Source of the DNA: Mycetocola_B reblochoni | GTDB lineage: Bacteria > Actinomycetota > Actinomycetes > Actinomycetales > Microbacteriaceae | DNA: 64,000 nt | Assembly (NCBI RefSeq): GCF_003667525.1 | Contig: NZ_RCUW01000002.1 | Location: forward strand, 344,330-408,329 | Reading direction: 5' to 3' | Shown here: piece by piece, positions 41,788 to 50,751 of the stretch | How the letters are laid out: each line of letters opens with the position of its first letter | Numbering within the stretch: position 1 is the stretch's first letter | Notes under the pieces: generated by a model | Databases searched by the model: none | Told to the model about the DNA's origin: nothing | What the model saw: only the letters and a program-made list of their open reading frames with translations | Made by a program: the position numbers and the translations under genes

Positions 41788-43077
41788 ATGCTCACCCCAC
41801 GATCCGCGACGCTGATCGCGGCCACGCTCCCCCTCGTCTCGGAGCACATGGAGCAGATCAGCGCGGACTTCTACCGCCGGCTGTTCTCCGCCCACCCCGC
41901 GCTCGAGTCCGACCTGTTCAACAGGGGCAACCAGGCCCGCGGCGACCAGCAGCGCGCGCTCGCGGGTGCGGTTGTCGCCTTCGCCCGGCACCTCACGACG
42001 CCGGGCGCTCCGCCCGTGGCCGAGCTCATGGCCAGGATCAGCAACAAGCACGCCTCCCTCGGCATCGTCGAGGACCAGTACCCGGTCGTGCACGAGCACC
42101 TCTTCGCCGCGATCGCCGCCGTCCTCGGCGACGCGGTGACGGCCGACGTCGGCGCGGCCTGGAACGAGGTGTACTGGCTGATGGCCGACGAGCTGGTCGC
42201 GGCGGAGAGCGCGCTGTACCGTCACGCCCACGTCGGCGACGGCGAGGTGTGGGGCGACCGGCTCGTCATCGACCGGCAGCAGGCCGCGGAGGGGACCGTA
42301 TCACTGGTCCTGGCCGCGCCCGAGGGGCAGCCCCCGCTGCCGTCCTTCCTCCCCGGACAGTTCATCTCGGTGCAGATGCGACTCCCGGACGGCGCGGAGC
42401 AGATCCGGCAGTACAGTCTGTCGTCGTCGCCGGGCATGGACGGGCGCTGGCGGATCACCGTCAGGCGCATCGAGCCGACCCGCGGCTCCCACGCCGCCTA
42501 CCTGCCCGGCGAGGTGTCGAACGCGATCGTCGACACGGTCCACGAGGGCGACACCATCAGGACCTCCCTGCCCTTCGGCGCCGTCGGCCTGCCCGACGAG
42601 GGTGTGCCCCTGGTCATGATCAGCGCGGGCGCGGGGATCACGCCGTTCCTCGGGATCCTGCACTACCTCGCCGACACCGGGGACGCGAGGACGATCCGTG
42701 TGCTGCACAGCGACCGGACGCCGGAGCGCCTGGCACACAGGGGCGAGCTGGACGAGCTCCTCGCGCGGCTGCCCGGCGCCGACGCCGTCCTCTGGTTCAC
42801 CGACGGGCGCGCGCAGGAGGATCGGCACCTGCGCGTCTCCGCGACCGACGTGCCCGACGGGGCTGTCGTCGTCGTCTGCGGCCCCATCCCGTTCATGACC
42901 TCGGTACGGGCACAGCTCATCGACGCCGGCGTGGACCCCGGGCTGATCCGCACCGCCGTCTTCGGCCCGGAGCCGGACCCGCTCCGCGACCCGACCGCCC
43001 CCGGCACGCGCCGGTCCCGCTCGCGCCACGGACGCCACGCAGGGGAGGCGTCATCGACGGGCGACGGGAAGCCCTAG
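41788..43077 (+). CDS. hmp: Flavohemoglobin, nitric oxide dioxygenase
   Basis: A 429-aa three-domain enzyme. The globin domain (1-~140) shows the proximal-His helix region NKHASLG and QYPVVHEHLF. The FAD domain (about 150-255) has RQYSLSSSP, and the NAD domain has SAGAGITPFLGIL and a CGP motif. It converts NO to nitrate with O2 and NAD(P)H. GGAAGGA lies about 7 nt before the ATG. The C-terminal ~30 residues are an Arg/Ser-rich extension not usual for Hmp. Its stop overlaps the convergent murB stop by 4 bp. Confidence 0.93.
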   Translation: MLTPRSATLIAATLPLVSEHMEQISADFYRRLFSAHPALESDLFNRGNQARGDQQRALAGAVVAFARHLTTPGAPPVAELMARISNKHASLGIVEDQYPVVHEHLFAAIAAVLGDAVTADVGAAWNEVYWLMADELVAAESALYRHAHVGDGEVWGDRLVIDRQQAAEGTVSLVLAAPEGQPPLPSFLPGQFISVQMRLPDGAEQIRQYSLSSSPGMDGRWRITVRRIEPTRGSHAAYLPGEVSNAIVDTVHEGDTIRTSLPFGAVGLPDEGVPLVMISAGAGITPFLGILHYLADTGDARTIRVLHSDRTPERLAHRGELDELLARLPGADAVLWFTDGRAQEDRHLRVSATDVPDGAVVVVCGPIPFMTSVRAQLIDAGVDPGLIRTAVFGPEPDPLRDPTAPGTRRSRSRHGRHAGEASSTGDGKP

Positions 43078-44201
43078 ATCTCGACGCCGAGCGTCACCGG
43101 CTCGGGTACCAGGTCGACGCCGAACTCGGCGCGCACGCGCAGCACGACGAAGCGGGCCAGCTCAGCGACCTCGGCGGCGGTTGCACCGTCGTGGTTGGTG
43201 AGCGCGAGGGTGTGCTTGCTCGATATCGCGGCCCGCGAGCGCGGCAGTGCGAAGCCGCGGGGGATCCCGGCGTTCTCGATGAGCCATGCCGCGCTGAGCT
43301 TCACCCGCGCGGCTCCGTGCCCCGACGGCGCCGGGACCGAGCCGTCGAACCGGTCCAGCGGGATCACCGTGTCCGCCGCCGTGCCGTCCTCGACGGGCCA
43401 CCGCGGAGCGGAGGCGGGGAGGACGGCAGCGACGGCCGCCGGCACGGTCGGGTTGGTGAAGAAGCTCCCCGCGCTGCGGGTGTCGGGGTCGGCGGCATCG
43501 AGCACCATTCCCTTGCTCGCGCGGAGCGCAAGCACGGCCGAGCGCACCTCGGCCGGCGCGACGACCGCGCCCAGCTCGACGCCGAGCGCACGCGCGAGTT
43601 GCTCGTAGGCCACCGGCTGCGAACGGCCCCCCGACTCGACCAGCTCGATGTCGACGCTGAGCACGACGGCGTCCCTCACCGGCGGCAGTCCACCGTGCCG
43701 TTTGAGCACGGAGGTCCGGTAGCCGAGCGCCAGCTCGGCGGCGTCCAGGTGGACCCGGTCGCCGCTCTCGCGGTCGAGGACGGTGACACCGACGAGGACG
43801 CCCGCGACGTCCTGTCCGTAGGCGCCGATGTTCTGGATGGGCGCCGCCCCCACCGAGCCGGGGATTCCCGACAGCGCCTCGATGCCGGACCAGCCGGACT
43901 CCACGGTCGCCGCGACGAGCGCATCCCAGTTCTCGCCCGCCTGCACGCGCAGCCGCACGCGGCCCTCGTCGGAGTCCAGACGCCGAATCCCCGTCGTCCT
44001 GACCAGGACGACGGTGCCGTCGTAGCCGTCGTCACCGACGAGCAGGTTCGATCCCCCGCCGACGACCAGGGGGTCCTCCCCCCTGTCCCAGACGGCGGCG
44101 ACAGCGGCGACGAGCGATTCCTCCGTCGCCGCCGTGACGATCTCGTCGGCCGGCCCGCCGACCCGAAGAGTGGTGTGCTCGGCCAGAAGCGGCGAGGTCA
44201 C
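43074..44201 (-). CDS. murB: UDP-N-acetylenolpyruvoylglucosamine reductase
   Basis: A 375-aa FAD enzyme of the type I MurB group. TTLRVGGPA, VVGGGSNLLV, GIEALSGIPGSVGAAPIQNIGAYG (read in two parts), the proton-donor Ser in AGSFFTNP and the late PEPVTLG are all present. It reduces enolpyruvyl-UDP-GlcNAc to UDP-MurNAc in peptidoglycan synthesis. It lies 3 bp after the second MaoC gene, in a conserved actinobacterial neighbourhood of MaoC dehydratases. Confidence 0.96.
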   Translation of the reverse strand: MTSPLLAEHTTLRVGGPADEIVTAATEESLVAAVAAVWDRGEDPLVVGGGSNLLVGDDGYDGTVVLVRTTGIRRLDSDEGRVRLRVQAGENWDALVAATVESGWSGIEALSGIPGSVGAAPIQNIGAYGQDVAGVLVGVTVLDRESGDRVHLDAAELALGYRTSVLKRHGGLPPVRDAVVLSVDIELVESGGRSQPVAYEQLARALGVELGAVVAPAEVRSAVLALRASKGMVLDAADPDTRSAGSFFTNPTVPAAVAAVLPASAPRWPVEDGTAADTVIPLDRFDGSVPAPSGHGAARVKLSAAWLIENAGIPRGFALPRSRAAISSKHTLALTNHDGATAAEVAELARFVVLRVRAEFGVDLVPEPVTLGVEI

Positions 44202-44204
44202 GGC

Positions 44205-44642
44205 TCAGTCCAGCCCGACGACGAGCTGCGCGCGGCCGAGCACCGTCTGCCCGCCGAACCGCACCGTGAGGTCGATCCGCGCGGTCGAGGCCTCCGCGTC
44301 GATGCGGGCGACGGTCGCCGTCACCTCGACCTCGGCGCCCGCGACAGGGTCGACGACGACGGGACGGGTGAAGCGGACCTGGTAGTCCCTGATGCGGCCG
44401 GGGTCGCCGAGCCAGTCGACGACCGGCTGGACGACGGCGCCCATCGTCAGCATGCCGTGGGCGATGACCCCGGGGAGGCCGACCGACGCGGCCACGTCGT
44501 CGCGGTAGTGGATCGGGTTGAAGTCGCCGGAGGCGCCCGCGTAGCGGACGAGGCTGTCCCTGCTGAACGCGAGGGTGCGCTCGGCGACGACCTGGCCCTG
44601 CTCGAGCTCGGCGAGGACGGGTGCGGGAGTGTTCGCGGTCAT
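44205..44642 (-). CDS. MaoC family (R)-hydratase, HadB-like
   Basis: A 145-aa hot-dog-fold protein. The hydratase motif YAGASGDFNPIHYRDD with the following GVIAHGML carries the catalytic Asp and His. It dehydrates or hydrates 3-hydroxyacyl or enoyl thioesters. It overlaps the neighbouring MaoC gene by 4 bp. HadA/HadB-like proteins work as heterodimers, so these two probably do as well. Physiological substrate (fatty-acid elongation or other) is not evident. Confidence 0.88.
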   Translation of the reverse strand: MTANTPAPVLAELEQGQVVAERTLAFSRDSLVRYAGASGDFNPIHYRDDVAASVGLPGVIAHGMLTMGAVVQPVVDWLGDPGRIRDYQVRFTRPVVVDPVAGAEVEVTATVARIDAEASTARIDLTVRFGGQTVLGRAQLVVGLD

Positions 44643-45085
44643 TCGTCCCCCCTGACGACGAGAGTGGAGATGGCGGTGACGACGTGCCCGCCGTCGGCGT
44701 CGACGACGTCGGTGCTCGCGGTGACCATCGAGTGCCCGCCGAGGCTCTTGACGTCCGCGACGGTGACCGTCGCGGTCAGCTCGTCGCCGGCGACGATGGG
44801 CCTGGTGCTGCTGAAACGCTGATCGCCGTGCACGACGCGGGAGAAGTCGATGCCCGCATCCGGCTCGGCGAGGAGCTGCGCGAGGGTGAGCTCCTGCACG
44901 ACGACCGCGAAGGTCGTCGGCGCCACCACGTCGGCGTACCCGGCCGCGCGTGCCGCCGCGACGTCGTGGTGCGTCGGGTGCTGGGCTCCCACCGCACGGG
45001 CGAACTCGCGGACCTTCTCGCGGCCAACCAGGTAGGGTTCCGTCGGCGGGAAGACCCGCCCCTTGATCTCAGGATTCACTGCCAC
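44639..45085 (-). CDS. MaoC-like N-terminal dehydratase subunit, HadA/HadC-like
   Basis: A 148-aa hot-dog-fold protein of the FAS1-like dehydratase type. ARAVGAQHPTHHD and YADVVAPTTFAVVV match HadA/HadC, which lack the full catalytic dyad and partner HadB. A GTG start at 45085 lies 6 nt after TAGGCT, which overlaps the stop of the preceding gene; a second in-frame GTG lies six bases downstream. Confidence 0.86.
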   Translation of the reverse strand: MAVNPEIKGRVFPPTEPYLVGREKVREFARAVGAQHPTHHDVAAARAAGYADVVAPTTFAVVVQELTLAQLLAEPDAGIDFSRVVHGDQRFSSTRPIVAGDELTATVTVADVKSLGGHSMVTASTDVVDADGGHVVTAISTLVVRGDE

Positions 45086-45094
45086 CGGACCAGC

Positions 45095-46201
45095 CTAGCG
45101 GCGAAGCCCCGGCAGCACCTCGACCGCCACCGCGCGCATCATCCGCCGCACCGTCGTGTCCCCGTGCCCGAACGGCAGCGCCAGGATGAGCTCATCGGCC
45201 TCGGCGAGCGCAGGGTCAGCCAGCAGCCCGGCGACGATGGCATCCGGGTCACCGGCGTGCACCCGCCCGAACTGCATCGACGGCGGCGCGTCGGAGTGCT
45301 CGGCGCGCTGGCGCTCGGCGTCGCGGTCGAGCAGAGGAGCGAGCGCCTCGGCGTCGGAGGCGTCGAGGATCGGCAGGATCATCCGGCTCACGCTGACGTG
45401 CCCGGGGACGTCGGTGACCTCTGCGCGCGCCGCCCGGTAGGCCCGAATCTGCGCGAGCTGCCCCGCCTCGAAGCCGCCGTCGTCCCTCCCGGTGCTCAGC
45501 GTCGACAGCTGCAGGTGGACGCCCAGTTCCCCCGCCCGGGCGGCCGACGCCAGCCGGCCGGCCCCGTAGGAGACGCGCCCGGCGAGGCCGGGGGCGTCGG
45601 GGGTCACGCGCAGCGGCGTCCCCGCCGCGGCGAAGCCGGTGTGCTCGTCCGCCGTGGTGACAGGGGTCCCCTCCACCGCGGCGAGAAAACGCCGCAGCCG
45701 ATGTTCGGCCTCCGCGGCGAACGGCCGGTCGATGGCACCGTAGACGGGCGCGAAGACGGCCTCGTTCTGGGCGTAGCCGCTGCTGAAGCCCAGATGAAGC
45801 CGCCCACCGCTGAGCAGGTCGACGGTCGCCGCGTCCTCGGCCAGCCGGATGGGGTCCTCGTAGCGCAGCGGGATCACCGCGGTTCCCAGCCCGATGCGTT
45901 CGCTGCGCTGCGCAGCCGCAGCGAGGAAGGTCAGCGGGGAGGACAGGTAGTCCTCCAGGTGCCTGGCGCGGACGAAGGCCCTGTCGTAGCCGAGGTCCTC
46001 GGCCAGCTGGACGAGTGCCAGCCCGTCCTCGAGCGCGCGGGAGCGGGCGCCGGCGGCCCGGCCGTGTTCGACGAAGGCGAGGATGCCCGTGCTCAACGGC
46101 CCAGGCGGGCGTTCCGGACCGCCCGTCTCGGTCCCGTCGGAGGACGCGCGGACGACGGCGTCAGCTGCGGAGGCAATGGGAGGCACGGCGGCGGGGGTCA
46201 C
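45095..46201 (-). CDS. LLM-class flavin-dependent oxidoreductase
   Basis: A 368-aa luciferase-like monooxygenase family protein using F420 or FMN. Markers: LAEDLGYDRAFVRARHL, RIGLGTAVIPLRYEDPIRLAED and SGGRLHLGFSSGY. It starts with GTG at 46201, 6 nt after a -10-like TAGGCT. The first ~35 residues are low complexity and absent from typical members. It is followed by the two MaoC genes and murB on the same strand; a functional link is not clear. Confidence 0.85.
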   Translation of the reverse strand: MTPAAVPPIASAADAVVRASSDGTETGGPERPPGPLSTGILAFVEHGRAAGARSRALEDGLALVQLAEDLGYDRAFVRARHLEDYLSSPLTFLAAAAQRSERIGLGTAVIPLRYEDPIRLAEDAATVDLLSGGRLHLGFSSGYAQNEAVFAPVYGAIDRPFAAEAEHRLRRFLAAVEGTPVTTADEHTGFAAAGTPLRVTPDAPGLAGRVSYGAGRLASAARAGELGVHLQLSTLSTGRDDGGFEAGQLAQIRAYRAARAEVTDVPGHVSVSRMILPILDASDAEALAPLLDRDAERQRAEHSDAPPSMQFGRVHAGDPDAIVAGLLADPALAEADELILALPFGHGDTTVRRMMRAVAVEVLPGLRR

Positions 46202-46224
46202 CCGTGAAGCCTATGCCCGCGGGC

Positions 46225-46237
46225 GATAATGGGGTCG
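46225..46237 (+). promoter_or_regulatory. -10 element for a leaderless acetyltransferase mRNA
   Basis: GATAAT (46225-46230), one base off consensus, ends 7 nt before the ATG at 46238. The divergent gene's own -10 (46208-46213) lies 12 bp away, so the two promoters are nearly back to back. Confidence 0.55.
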
Positions 46238-46801
46238 ATGACCACCGCAGAAGACGAGCAGGGCGCCCAGCCGTCGGCGTCGCAGGGACGGACAGTCCGC
46301 AGGGCGTCGGCCGAGGAGCTCCCGTCCGTCGCCCGGCTGCTGCTCCGTTCGTACGAGGCGGACTACGCGCCGCTCAGCGTTGAGTACCGCCGGCGGCTCG
46401 CCCGACCGCAGGACAGGGTCGCCGACGACGACATCTGGTTGGCGTTCGACGGGACGGAGCCCGTCGCGACGATCTCCACCTCGCGTGCCGTGGTGGACGG
46501 CTGGGCGCACTGCTCCCTGCTCGCCGTCGCCCCCTCCGCACGCCGTCGCGGCCTCGGCGCCGCGATGATCGGCTTCGCCCTCGAGCGGGCGCGCACGCTC
46601 GACGCCGACGGCCTGCGCCTCCACTCCGCCGAGTACATGACGGCCGCCCACCGGCTCTACCGGTCCCTCGGCTTCGAACGGATGCCCGAGCAGGACTTCA
46701 CCGTCGCCGAGTCCCGGCACGCCACGCTGCAGGTGTGGGGGTTCGGCCGGGAGCTCGGGCCCCGTCCCCCGACGGGGCACCCCCGACTGTCGGGCAGGTG
46801 A
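46238..46801 (+). CDS. GNAT family N-acetyltransferase
   Basis: A 187-aa acetyltransferase. The acetyl-CoA loop is VAPSARRRGLGAAMIGFAL (R-x-x-G-x-G/A type), preceded by the beta-bulge strand HCSLLAV and followed by HRLYRSLGFER. Start ATG 46238 lies 7 nt after GATAAT; an ATG three codons upstream is inside the putative promoter spacer. Substrate unknown. Confidence 0.85.
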   Translation: MTTAEDEQGAQPSASQGRTVRRASAEELPSVARLLLRSYEADYAPLSVEYRRRLARPQDRVADDDIWLAFDGTEPVATISTSRAVVDGWAHCSLLAVAPSARRRGLGAAMIGFALERARTLDADGLRLHSAEYMTAAHRLYRSLGFERMPEQDFTVAESRHATLQVWGFGRELGPRPPTGHPRLSGR

Positions 46802-47020
46802 GCTCGCGGCTGCGCCGTGGCACGAACCTCAGGCGGGGACGGAGCCGTTGACCGCGCGGCGTGTCCCGCTGGACGACGCCGACATCGATCCTGAGCATCA
46901 GCCCGCGATAGCCACGCCTGCATACCGGTGCGGTTACGGTTGGCACAGCGATGGGCGGCCGCCTGTCCGCTCCGGATCGACGACCACCGCAGTCGTCACC
47001 GATCTAAGCAGGTGCCGATC

Positions 47021-48133
47021 ATGGCCTCCCCCACCGCCGTCCGCGAGTCCACTCTCGGGCCCATCCGCCAAAGCTACGCCACCACCGACACCTTCCCCCC
47101 GATGGCGAAGACCTACACCCAGCTGTCGCAGGTCGTCAGGGAGGGCGGGCTGCTCCGCCGCGCCTTCTGGTTCTACGCCTCGACGGCAGCCGTCATCCTC
47201 GTGGCGCTCGCGGGCTGCGTCGCCGCGTTCCTCCTGCTCGGCGACAGCTGGCTCCAGCTCATCGTCGCCGGGGGCCTGGGGCTGGTCTTCACCCAGATCG
47301 CCTTCCTCTCCCACGAGGCCGCCCATCGCCAGATCCTCTCCACCGGGCCGGCCAACGACCGACTTGCCCGCGTCCTCGCGGGGTCGATCGGCATGAGCTA
47401 CGCCTGGTGGGACTCCAAGCACAGCCGTCACCACGCCAACCCCAACCGTGTCGGCAAGGACCCGGACATCGCCGTCGACACGATCTCCTTCCTCGACGAG
47501 GACGCGGCCAGATCACGCGGCATCGTCCGGCTGATCACCCGCAAACAGGGCTGGCTGTTCTTCCCCCTCCTCACCCTCGAGGGGATCAACCTGCACGTGC
47601 AGAGCCTGAAATACCTGCTGACCCCTGGCAAGGTGAAGGGCCGCTGGACCGAGCTCGGCATCATCGCCGCGCGCTTCGTCATCGTCCTCGCGCCCCTGTT
47701 CCTGCTCCTCCCGCTCGGCATGGCGTTCGCGTTCCTCGGGGTGCAGCTGGCGGTCTTCGGCGTGTACATGGGTGCGTCCTTCGCGCCCAACCACAAGGGC
47801 ATGCCCGTCATCGCCAAGGACGCCAGGCTCGACTTCTTCACCAAGCAGGTGCGCACCTCACGGAACATCCGCGGCGGGTGGTGGGCGACGGCGCTCATGG
47901 GCGGGCTGAACTACCAGGTCGAACACCACCTGTTCCCGAGCATGGCGCGCCCGCACCTGGCGAAGGCGCGGGTGATCGTGCGCGAGTACTGCCAGACCCA
48001 CGACGTGCCGTACACCGAGACGTCCCTGCTCGAGTCCTACGGCATCGTCATCGCGTACCTCAACCGCGTCGGCCTGGCCGCACGCGACCCCTTCGACTGC
48101 CCGACCGCGTCGCAGCTCCGCCGCCTGAGCTGA
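47021..48133 (+). CDS. Membrane fatty acid desaturase (acyl-CoA/lipid desaturase)
   Basis: A 370-aa di-iron desaturase. The three histidine boxes are SHEAAH (near 90), HSRHH (near 127) and QVEHH (near 292), with the Q-x-x-HH form seen in front-end/delta-6-like and DesA3-like enzymes. Four or more TM helices flank them (TAAVILVALAGCVAAFLLLG; FVIVLAPLFLLLPLGMAFA). It introduces a double bond into acyl chains in the membrane. AGGTG lies about 10 nt before the ATG. Followed by a strong terminator. Confidence 0.92.
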   Translation: MASPTAVRESTLGPIRQSYATTDTFPPMAKTYTQLSQVVREGGLLRRAFWFYASTAAVILVALAGCVAAFLLLGDSWLQLIVAGGLGLVFTQIAFLSHEAAHRQILSTGPANDRLARVLAGSIGMSYAWWDSKHSRHHANPNRVGKDPDIAVDTISFLDEDAARSRGIVRLITRKQGWLFFPLLTLEGINLHVQSLKYLLTPGKVKGRWTELGIIAARFVIVLAPLFLLLPLGMAFAFLGVQLAVFGVYMGASFAPNHKGMPVIAKDARLDFFTKQVRTSRNIRGGWWATALMGGLNYQVEHHLFPSMARPHLAKARVIVREYCQTHDVPYTETSLLESYGIVIAYLNRVGLAARDPFDCPTASQLRRLS

Positions 48134-48210
48134 GGCCTTTCCCCGCGGGCCGGTCCGGGACACGACGAACCGTCGCGTCCGAGCGGACGATGACGCGCCC
48201 CCGTAAACAG

Positions 48211-48240
48211 GATCAGCCCCGGCCGAGGCCGGGGCTGATC
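48211..48240. terminator. Bidirectional terminator between the desaturase gene and the tRNA pair
   Basis: Stem GATCAGCCCCGGCC/GGCCGGGGCTGATC, up to 14 bp with a very tight loop. Confidence 0.8.
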
Positions 48241-48250
48241 TGGACATCTG

Positions 48251-48324
48251 TAGCAGGAGCGGGGCTTGAACCCGCGACCTCACGATTATGAGTCGTGCGC
48301 TCTCACCAACTGAGCTACCCTGCC
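48251..48324 (-). tRNA. tRNA-Met (CAT), elongator type
   Basis: 74 nt. 5' acceptor strand GGCAGGG pairs with TCCTGCT (two G-T pairs), D-arm GTAGCTCAGTTGGTGAGAGC, anticodon loop CTCATAA giving CAT, T-arm GGGTTCAAGCCC, discriminator A. It has the Watson-Crick or wobble 1:72 pair of an elongator; an Ile-CAT tRNA (lysidine) cannot be fully excluded by eye. Confidence 0.93.
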
Positions 48325-48353
48325 GCGTACTCACCCAACGTGGATGTGCAACG

Positions 48354-48425
<72 letters not shown>

Positions 48426-48570
48426 GCGTGCCAGCGATCGTGGCACCAGATGAGAATAGCATCCCGCACGCGTCCATGAGAACTCCGTTCTGTAACCCGC
48501 GCGTGTCACAACCGGGCCGCCCGCCTCGACGCCGGCATCGCCCGATCCCGGCACCGCCGGTCCCCAGCCG

Positions 48571-49620
48571 TCACGGCCGCACGAGGACCTTGATCTCCTC
48601 ACGCTCGTCCATCAACCGGTACGCCTCAGCGATGTCGTCCAGCGGCAGCTCACGCGTGAAAACCTTGCCGGGAGTGAGCGAGCCGTCCAGCACCTCGGGC
48701 AGCAGCTCGGCGACGTAGCCCCGCACCGGCGCGACTCCTCCCCTCACCCCGACGTTCGTGGCGAACATCGTCCGCACCGGCAGCTCCGGTCCGCCGTTGG
48801 GCACGCCGACGAAGCCGACCTGTCCACCGGGCCTCGCCGAGCGCAGCGCCTGATCCATCGACTCCTTCGTGCCGACGCACTCGAGGACGCAGTCGGGGCC
48901 GATGCCGTCGAACATGTCGGCGAGCCGGTCGATGCCCTCCTGACCGCGCTCCGCGACGACGTCCGTCGCCCCGAACTCGCGGGCGAGCCGCTGCCTGTCC
49001 TCGTGCCGCGACATCGCGACGACGCGCGAGGCACCGAGCCGGACGGCGGCGAGCACACCGCTCAGGCCGACCGCGCCATCACCGACCACGGCCACCGTTG
49101 CACCGGGGCGCACCCCCGCGGAGACCGCGGCGTGGTGACCGGTGCCGAAGACATCGCTGAGGGTCAGGAGGGAGGGGATCAGCGCGGCGTCGACCGGCCC
49201 GGGGACGACCGTCAGCGTGCCCGCGGCGTGCGGGACCCGGACGTACTCGCCCTGGCCGCCGTCGGCGAAGTGGCCGTCCCGGTCGTCCGCACCCCACCAG
49301 CCGCCCTCCACGCAGGAGGTGCTGACGCCGTTGCGGCAGTTCACGCAGCTGCCGTCGCAGTGGTAGAAGGGCGCGATGACCGTGTCGCCGACGGCGATTC
49401 CGGTGACGTCTCGCCCCTTCTCCTCGACCACGCCCACGAACTCGTGGCCGATCCGCTTGGGCTTCTCGGTCGGCGTGATGCCGCGGTAGGGCCAGAGGTC
49501 GGAGCCGCAGACACAGGCGGCGACCACGCGGACGATGGCGTCCGAGGGGACGGCGATCACGGGGTCGGGGACCTCGTCGAGGCGGATGTCGCGGGCGGCG
49601 TGCAGGACGGTTGCTCTCAT
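48571..49620 (-). CDS. Zinc-dependent alcohol dehydrogenase
   Basis: A 349-aa medium-chain dehydrogenase with zinc. Catalytic-zinc region CVCGSDLWPY and GHEFVGVVEE; structural-zinc cysteines in CDGSCVNCRNGVSTSC-like spacing (HCDGSCVNCRNG, then SCVEGG). Rossmann motif VVGDGAVGLSGVLAA. It oxidises an alcohol or aldehyde with NAD(P). The ATG is 7 nt after a -10-like TACGCT, suggesting a leaderless mRNA. Divergent from rmlB. Confidence 0.9.
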   Translation of the reverse strand: MRATVLHAARDIRLDEVPDPVIAVPSDAIVRVVAACVCGSDLWPYRGITPTEKPKRIGHEFVGVVEEKGRDVTGIAVGDTVIAPFYHCDGSCVNCRNGVSTSCVEGGWWGADDRDGHFADGGQGEYVRVPHAAGTLTVVPGPVDAALIPSLLTLSDVFGTGHHAAVSAGVRPGATVAVVGDGAVGLSGVLAAVRLGASRVVAMSRHEDRQRLAREFGATDVVAERGQEGIDRLADMFDGIGPDCVLECVGTKESMDQALRSARPGGQVGFVGVPNGGPELPVRTMFATNVGVRGGVAPVRGYVAELLPEVLDGSLTPGKVFTRELPLDDIAEAYRLMDEREEIKVLVRP

Positions 49621-49680
49621 GCACGCCAGCGTACGCCCGGGCCGGGGGACGACGCTCACGGGTCGGCCACCCGGCCCGGT

Positions 49681-49692
49681 TACACTGAGCGC
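49681..49692 (+). promoter_or_regulatory. -10 element for a leaderless rmlB mRNA
   Basis: TACACT (49681-49686) ends 6 nt before the GTG at 49693; no ribosome-binding sequence. Confidence 0.5.
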
Positions 49693-50691
49693 GTGTCTGA
49701 ACTCCTCGTTACCGGCGGCGCCGGATTCATCGGATCCAACTTCGTCCACTACGTCCTGGCCAACACCGACCACACGGTGACCGTGCTCGACAAGCTGAGC
49801 TACGCGGGCAACCTCGCCTCTCTCGACGGGTTGCCCTCGGACCGATTCCGCTTCGTCAAGGGCGACATCGCCGACGCCGAGCTCGTCGACCCCCTCGTCG
49901 AGCGCTCGGACGCGGTCGTCCACTACGCCGCGGAGAGCCACAACGACAACTCCCTGCACGACCCACGGCCGTTCCTCGACACCAACATCATCGGCAGCTA
50001 CACGCTGCTCGAGGCGGTTCGCCGTCACGGCACCCGCTTCCACCACATCTCCACCGACGAGGTCTACGGCGACCTGGAGCTGGACGACCCGGCGCGCTTC
50101 ACCGAGTCGACGCCGTACAACCCGTCGAGCCCCTACTCGTCGACGAAGGCCGCCAGCGACCTGCTCGTCCGGGCCTGGGTGCGCTCCTTCGGTGTCGAGG
50201 CGACGATCTCGAACTGCTCCAACAACTACGGTCCGTACCAACACGTCGAGAAGTTCATCCCCCGCCAGATCACGAACGTGCTCCGCGGCGAGCGTCCCAA
50301 GCTCTACGGCACGGGTGAGAACGTGCGCGACTGGATCCACGCCGACGACCACTCCTCCGCCGTGCTGACGATCCTCGAGAGGGGCGCGATCGGCGAGACG
50401 TACCTGATCGGCGCCGACGGCGAGAAGAACAACAGGGACACCGTCGAGCTGATCCTCGAGCTGCTCGGCCAGCCGCGCGACGCGTACGACCACGTCAACG
50501 ACCGCCCCGGTCACGACATGCGCTACGCGATCGACTCGAGCAAGCTGCGCGACGAGCTCGGCTGGGCGCCGCGCTACGCGGACTTCCGCTCGGGGATGGA
50601 GAGCACGATCGCCTGGTACCGCGACAACGAGGGCTGGTGGGCCCCGCAAAAGGACGCGACCGAGGCGCGGTACCGGGAGCAGGGCCAGTAG
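49693..50691 (+). CDS. rmlB: dTDP-glucose 4,6-dehydratase
   Basis: A 332-aa short-chain dehydrogenase-fold enzyme. NAD motif TGGAGFIGSNFV at the N-terminus, HYAAESHNDNS, HISTDEVYGDL with catalytic Asp/Glu, YSSTKAASD (YxxxK), NNYGPYQHVEKFIP and RDWIHADDH are all RmlB signatures. It makes dTDP-4-keto-6-deoxyglucose for rhamnose or other cell-wall deoxysugars. The other rml genes are not in the window. GTG start, leaderless layout. Confidence 0.95.
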   Translation: MSELLVTGGAGFIGSNFVHYVLANTDHTVTVLDKLSYAGNLASLDGLPSDRFRFVKGDIADAELVDPLVERSDAVVHYAAESHNDNSLHDPRPFLDTNIIGSYTLLEAVRRHGTRFHHISTDEVYGDLELDDPARFTESTPYNPSSPYSSTKAASDLLVRAWVRSFGVEATISNCSNNYGPYQHVEKFIPRQITNVLRGERPKLYGTGENVRDWIHADDHSSAVLTILERGAIGETYLIGADGEKNNRDTVELILELLGQPRDAYDHVNDRPGHDMRYAIDSSKLRDELGWAPRYADFRSGMESTIAWYRDNEGWWAPQKDATEARYREQGQ

Positions 50692-50751
50692 GTCACGTTT
50701 TCCGCGCGTCCGAGGGGCGCCGCAGGGCTCGCTCGACGGGCGCCGCACGCG